This document shows positions 6,548 through 8,520 of a DNA stretch of 8,520 nt, piece after piece. The first letter of the stretch is position 1. The number at the start of each line of letters is the position of its first letter. Source of the stretch: RGIG5579 sp045544655. Its GTDB lineage: Bacteria > Bacillota > Clostridia > Oscillospirales > SIG627. The stretch lies in NCBI GenBank assembly GCA_045544655.1, contig JAZPZL010000225.1:1-8520 (forward strand). Reading direction: 5' to 3'. Position numbers and translations under genes: made by a program. Below the pieces are notes generated by a model. It made no database searches. It was not told where the DNA came from and saw only the letters and a list, made by a program, of their open reading frames with translations.

Positions 6548-6554
6548 ATTCTTT

Positions 6555-7211
6555 TTAAAGCAGGATCTGATCGTTGATGAGGAGCTTAAAGGTCAGCCCC
6601 AGCTTGCGGGCGGCCTTGCGGCAAAGGAGCATACGTTGCATAAAGATCTCAAAATACTCCATAACGGAGCCTACTTCGGTATCAATGGAGAGATTCAGGC
6701 AGGCGATCTGCTCTTCCGGACAAATATCCAGCTCGGATTTCGTTACGGAGAAGTTGACTCTGTCGTGAATATCGAAGGAGGTAATATCCCGATTTCTCAC
6801 GCGGGTGCGGCGCACGTCGGCTTTGTCGGCAAGGATCAGCGCGGCGGCAATTTCATTGACGGGAGTACCTGTGCCTTCGTCGTGATTTCCGATGGCGGAA
6901 ATGATGGGGGCGATCTCCTCGGGGGTAAAGCCTCGTTGCTGCAAAAGCGTCATTGCCATGATGGCACTGCTTTGGCTATGCTCCACACGGTTGACCAGAT
7001 TGCCGATGTCGTGGAGGAAGCCTGCGATCCTGGCAAGCTCTGCCTGGCGCGGGTCAAAGCCCAGCTGCTCCAGAATGCTTCCCGCCGTTTCCGCAACCAG
7101 CGTCACGTGCTGAAAGCTATGCTCCGTATAACCCAGAGAGATGAGGGATTTATCCGCTTCCTTGATATAACAGCGGATCTCGGGATCGTTTTTAATACTT
7201 TGATAATCCAT
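6555..7211 (-). CDS. Small HD-domain metal-dependent phosphohydrolase
   Basis: The product is 218 residues. The start is ATG at 7211-7209: AAAGGA lies about 5 nt upstream, overlapping the end of the preceding gene. An in-frame TTG at 7259 is rejected because it would lie deep inside the transporter gene and lacks a ribosome site. The HD signature is complete: H35, the H67-D68 pair in FLHDIGN, H78, H110 in GNHDE, and D129 in LADKADV, followed by an arginine-rich helix RRTRVRNRD. HD enzymes hydrolyse phosphoester bonds in nucleotides or phospholipid head groups with Mn, Fe or Co; the exact substrate cannot be read here. It has no membrane span or sensor domain and is not a PgpH- or GGDEF-type protein. 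The C-terminal 80 residues (from about DIHDRVNFSV) are unassigned. It follows the trkH-like gene by 13 nt and is almost certainly cotranscribed with it. Confidence 0.88.
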   Translation of the reverse strand: MDYQSIKNDPEIRCYIKEADKSLISLGYTEHSFQHVTLVAETAGSILEQLGFDPRQAELARIAGFLHDIGNLVNRVEHSQSSAIMAMTLLQQRGFTPEEIAPIISAIGNHDEGTGTPVNEIAAALILADKADVRRTRVRNRDITSFDIHDRVNFSVTKSELDICPEEQIACLNLSIDTEVGSVMEYFEIFMQRMLLCRKAARKLGLTFKLLINDQILL

Positions 7212-7224
7212 AAAATTCCTTTCT

Positions 7225-8520
7225 TTACGCGCGCCAGCCTTTCCAGGTGGAGGGAGCAAAAGCCATAATAATAGGCCATATTTCCAGTCTTCCCATTATC
7301 ATAGCGAAGGATAGTACCAGAGTAGAAAAATCGGAGTAGCCGGCATAGTTTGACATGGGACCTACCATTCCCAGACCGGGACCGATGTTGTTGAAGCAAG
7401 CGGCTGCTGCGCTGAAATTGGTTTCGATATTGAAGCCGTCAAGGCTGATCAAAAGAAACGTTGTGAAGAATACGACCGTGTAAATGGCAAGATAACTGCT
7501 GACGCCTTTTCGCGTTTCTCCGTCCACGGTCTTTCCCTCGAACCGAACGACTCCAACGCTTCTGGGATGAAGCAGATGACGGAATTCCGCCGCGCAGTTT
7601 TTGAAAAGAAGGATCACGCGGGAGATCTTGAAGCCGCCTGCGGTAGAGCCTGCGCAGGCACCGAAAAACATCAGGATCAAAAGGACGGTCTTGGACAGAT
7701 TGGGCCAGAGATTGAAGTCCACAGAGGAAAAGCCCGTGGTGGTGATGATGGAGGAAACCTGGAAGAAACTGTGACGGATGAGGTCGGAAAGATTCTCAAA
7801 GGCTCCTGCAAGGTTGAAACAGCAAATTGCCGTTGCGGTGAAAACGATGCCGATGTAGACCCACAACTCCGTGGAGCGGATCGCGGATCTGAAACGGCGG
7901 ATCAGAATCAGGTAATAAAGATTGAAATTGATGCCGAAAAGGAGCATTCCCACGGCGATGATCCATTGCTGTGCATTCGTCATGGATGCCGCGCTGTCCG
8001 TGTAAATGCTAAAGCCGCCCGTGCCTGTGGTGCCGAAGGTATGGATCAAACTGTCAAACAGAGGCATACCGCTGAGCATCAGGGCAAGGACCAAAGCTAC
8101 GGTCATAACCAAATAGATGAGGTAAAGGATCTTGGAGGAATCCTTGGCTCTGGGAAGGAGCTTTCCTACCATAGGACCGGGGGTCTCTGCGCGGATAATA
8201 TGGATGGAACGGTCGGAAAGACCGCCGAGAAATACCATCAAAAAGACAAGAACGCCCATTCCTCCTACCCAATGGGTGAAGCTTCGCCAGAAAAGAAGAC
8301 CCTCATCCAGCCTCGTCACGTCTTCCAGAATCGAAGCACCCGTGGTGGTAAAGCCGCTGGCGGTTTCAAAGAAAGCGTCAACGTAATTGGGAATCTGCCC
8401 CGACAGAAAGAAGGGGAGCGCTCCGATCATAGATAAAAACAGCCACGCGAGAGAGGTGATGGCAAAGCCTTCTTTTGCATAAAGGACCTTGGTGCGGGGA
8501 CGGGCAATGAAAACCAAGGC
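7225..8520 (-). CDS. trkH: TrkH-family potassium uptake transporter membrane subunit; 5' end cut by the window
   Basis: The frame is open to the right edge (the codon at 8520-8518 is still sense), so about 431 C-terminal residues are present and the N-terminal first helices are missing. The stop is TAA at 7227-7225. TrkH/KtrB proteins form the K+ (sometimes Na+-coupled) pore and work with a cytoplasmic TrkA/KtrA ring, expected nearby but not in this window. All four pore loops are visible: FFETASGFTTTGAS (around 8338-8370), FGTTGTGGFS, SSIITTTGFSS and FNNIGPGLGMVGP, each with the conserved filter glycine. WVGGMGVLVFLM, the AETPGPMVGKLLPR loop and GACAGSTAGGFKISR are typical of TrkH. Many hydrophobic helices alternate with these loops. 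The C-terminus GRLEIWPIIMAFAPSTWKGWRA is complete. The HD-domain gene begins 13 nt downstream. TrkH is favoured over KtrB from the overall pattern, but the partner subunit would settle it. Confidence 0.93.
   Translation of the reverse strand, partial: ALVFIARPRTKVLYAKEGFAITSLAWLFLSMIGALPFFLSGQIPNYVDAFFETASGFTTTGASILEDVTRLDEGLLFWRSFTHWVGGMGVLVFLMVFLGGLSDRSIHIIRAETPGPMVGKLLPRAKDSSKILYLIYLVMTVALVLALMLSGMPLFDSLIHTFGTTGTGGFSIYTDSAASMTNAQQWIIAVGMLLFGINFNLYYLILIRRFRSAIRSTELWVYIGIVFTATAICCFNLAGAFENLSDLIRHSFFQVSSIITTTGFSSVDFNLWPNLSKTVLLILMFFGACAGSTAGGFKISRVILLFKNCAAEFRHLLHPRSVGVVRFEGKTVDGETRKGVSSYLAIYTVVFFTTFLLISLDGFNIETNFSAAAACFNNIGPGLGMVGPMSNYAGYSDFSTLVLSFAMIMGRLEIWPIIMAFAPSTWKGWRA

Noticed and set aside
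6456..7268. Plus-strand open frame running from the end of the second LCP gene across the HD-domain gene
   Set aside because: It crosses the bidirectional terminator and is opposite the complete HD motif set. No ribosome site or family features.
7567..8436. Plus-strand open frame (289 codons) opposite the trkH-like gene
   Set aside because: Highly charged, low-hydrophobicity translation with no motifs, lying wholly inside a well-supported transporter gene on the other strand.

Overview
The window looks like chromosomal DNA from an anaerobic, low-oxygen-adapted Clostridia-type Firmicute, plausibly a gut or rumen relative of the Oscillospirales/Ruminococcaceae. The reasons are an oxygen-sensitive class III ribonucleotide reductase, two LytR-CpsA-Psr cell-wall proteins of Gram-positive type, a secreted dockerin-bearing protein with a short BspA-like leucine-rich segment, AGGAG-type ribosome binding sites and a textbook SigA promoter. 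This placement is an inference; no rRNA or other taxonomic marker is present. No tRNA, rRNA, CRISPR array, insertion sequence or phage gene was found.

Layout. (1) Positions 1-2704, plus strand: the 3' part of nrdD (anaerobic ribonucleoside-triphosphate reductase, cut by the left window edge), carrying an extra C-terminal redoxin domain with a CPNC motif. A 94-nt gap with a 15-bp hairpin follows, then a thioredoxin-reductase-family flavoprotein gene (trxB-like). The two genes read as one redox module: the flavoenzyme would reduce the fused redoxin, which would re-reduce the active-site disulfide of NrdD after each turnover. The flavoenzyme keeps the CxxC and the GxGxxA loop but has lost the HRRxxxR residues that bind the NADPH 2'-phosphate, so its electron donor may be unusual. 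(2) Positions 2741-3651: a self-contained transcription unit (near-consensus promoter, one gene, strong terminator) for a small secreted protein with a signal peptide, a short leucine-rich stretch, an HxYD...CxxCG motif and a duplicated dockerin. (3) Positions 3700-6547: a likely operon of two tandem LytR-CpsA-Psr paralogues, which attach glycopolymers to the cell wall. The first has a long threonine-rich C-terminal tail and the second an acidic linker instead. A terminator that works in both directions closes the operon. (4) Positions 6555-8520, minus strand: a TrkH-type potassium transporter subunit (5' end beyond the right window edge), followed after 13 nt by a small HD-domain phosphohydrolase.

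The most interesting points are the NrdD-redoxin fusion coupled to a non-canonical reductase, and the small dockerin/LRR protein driven by its own strong promoter. The TrkH-HD gene pair and the LCP duplication with divergent tails come next. Nothing here amounts to a clearly new defence or mobile system.
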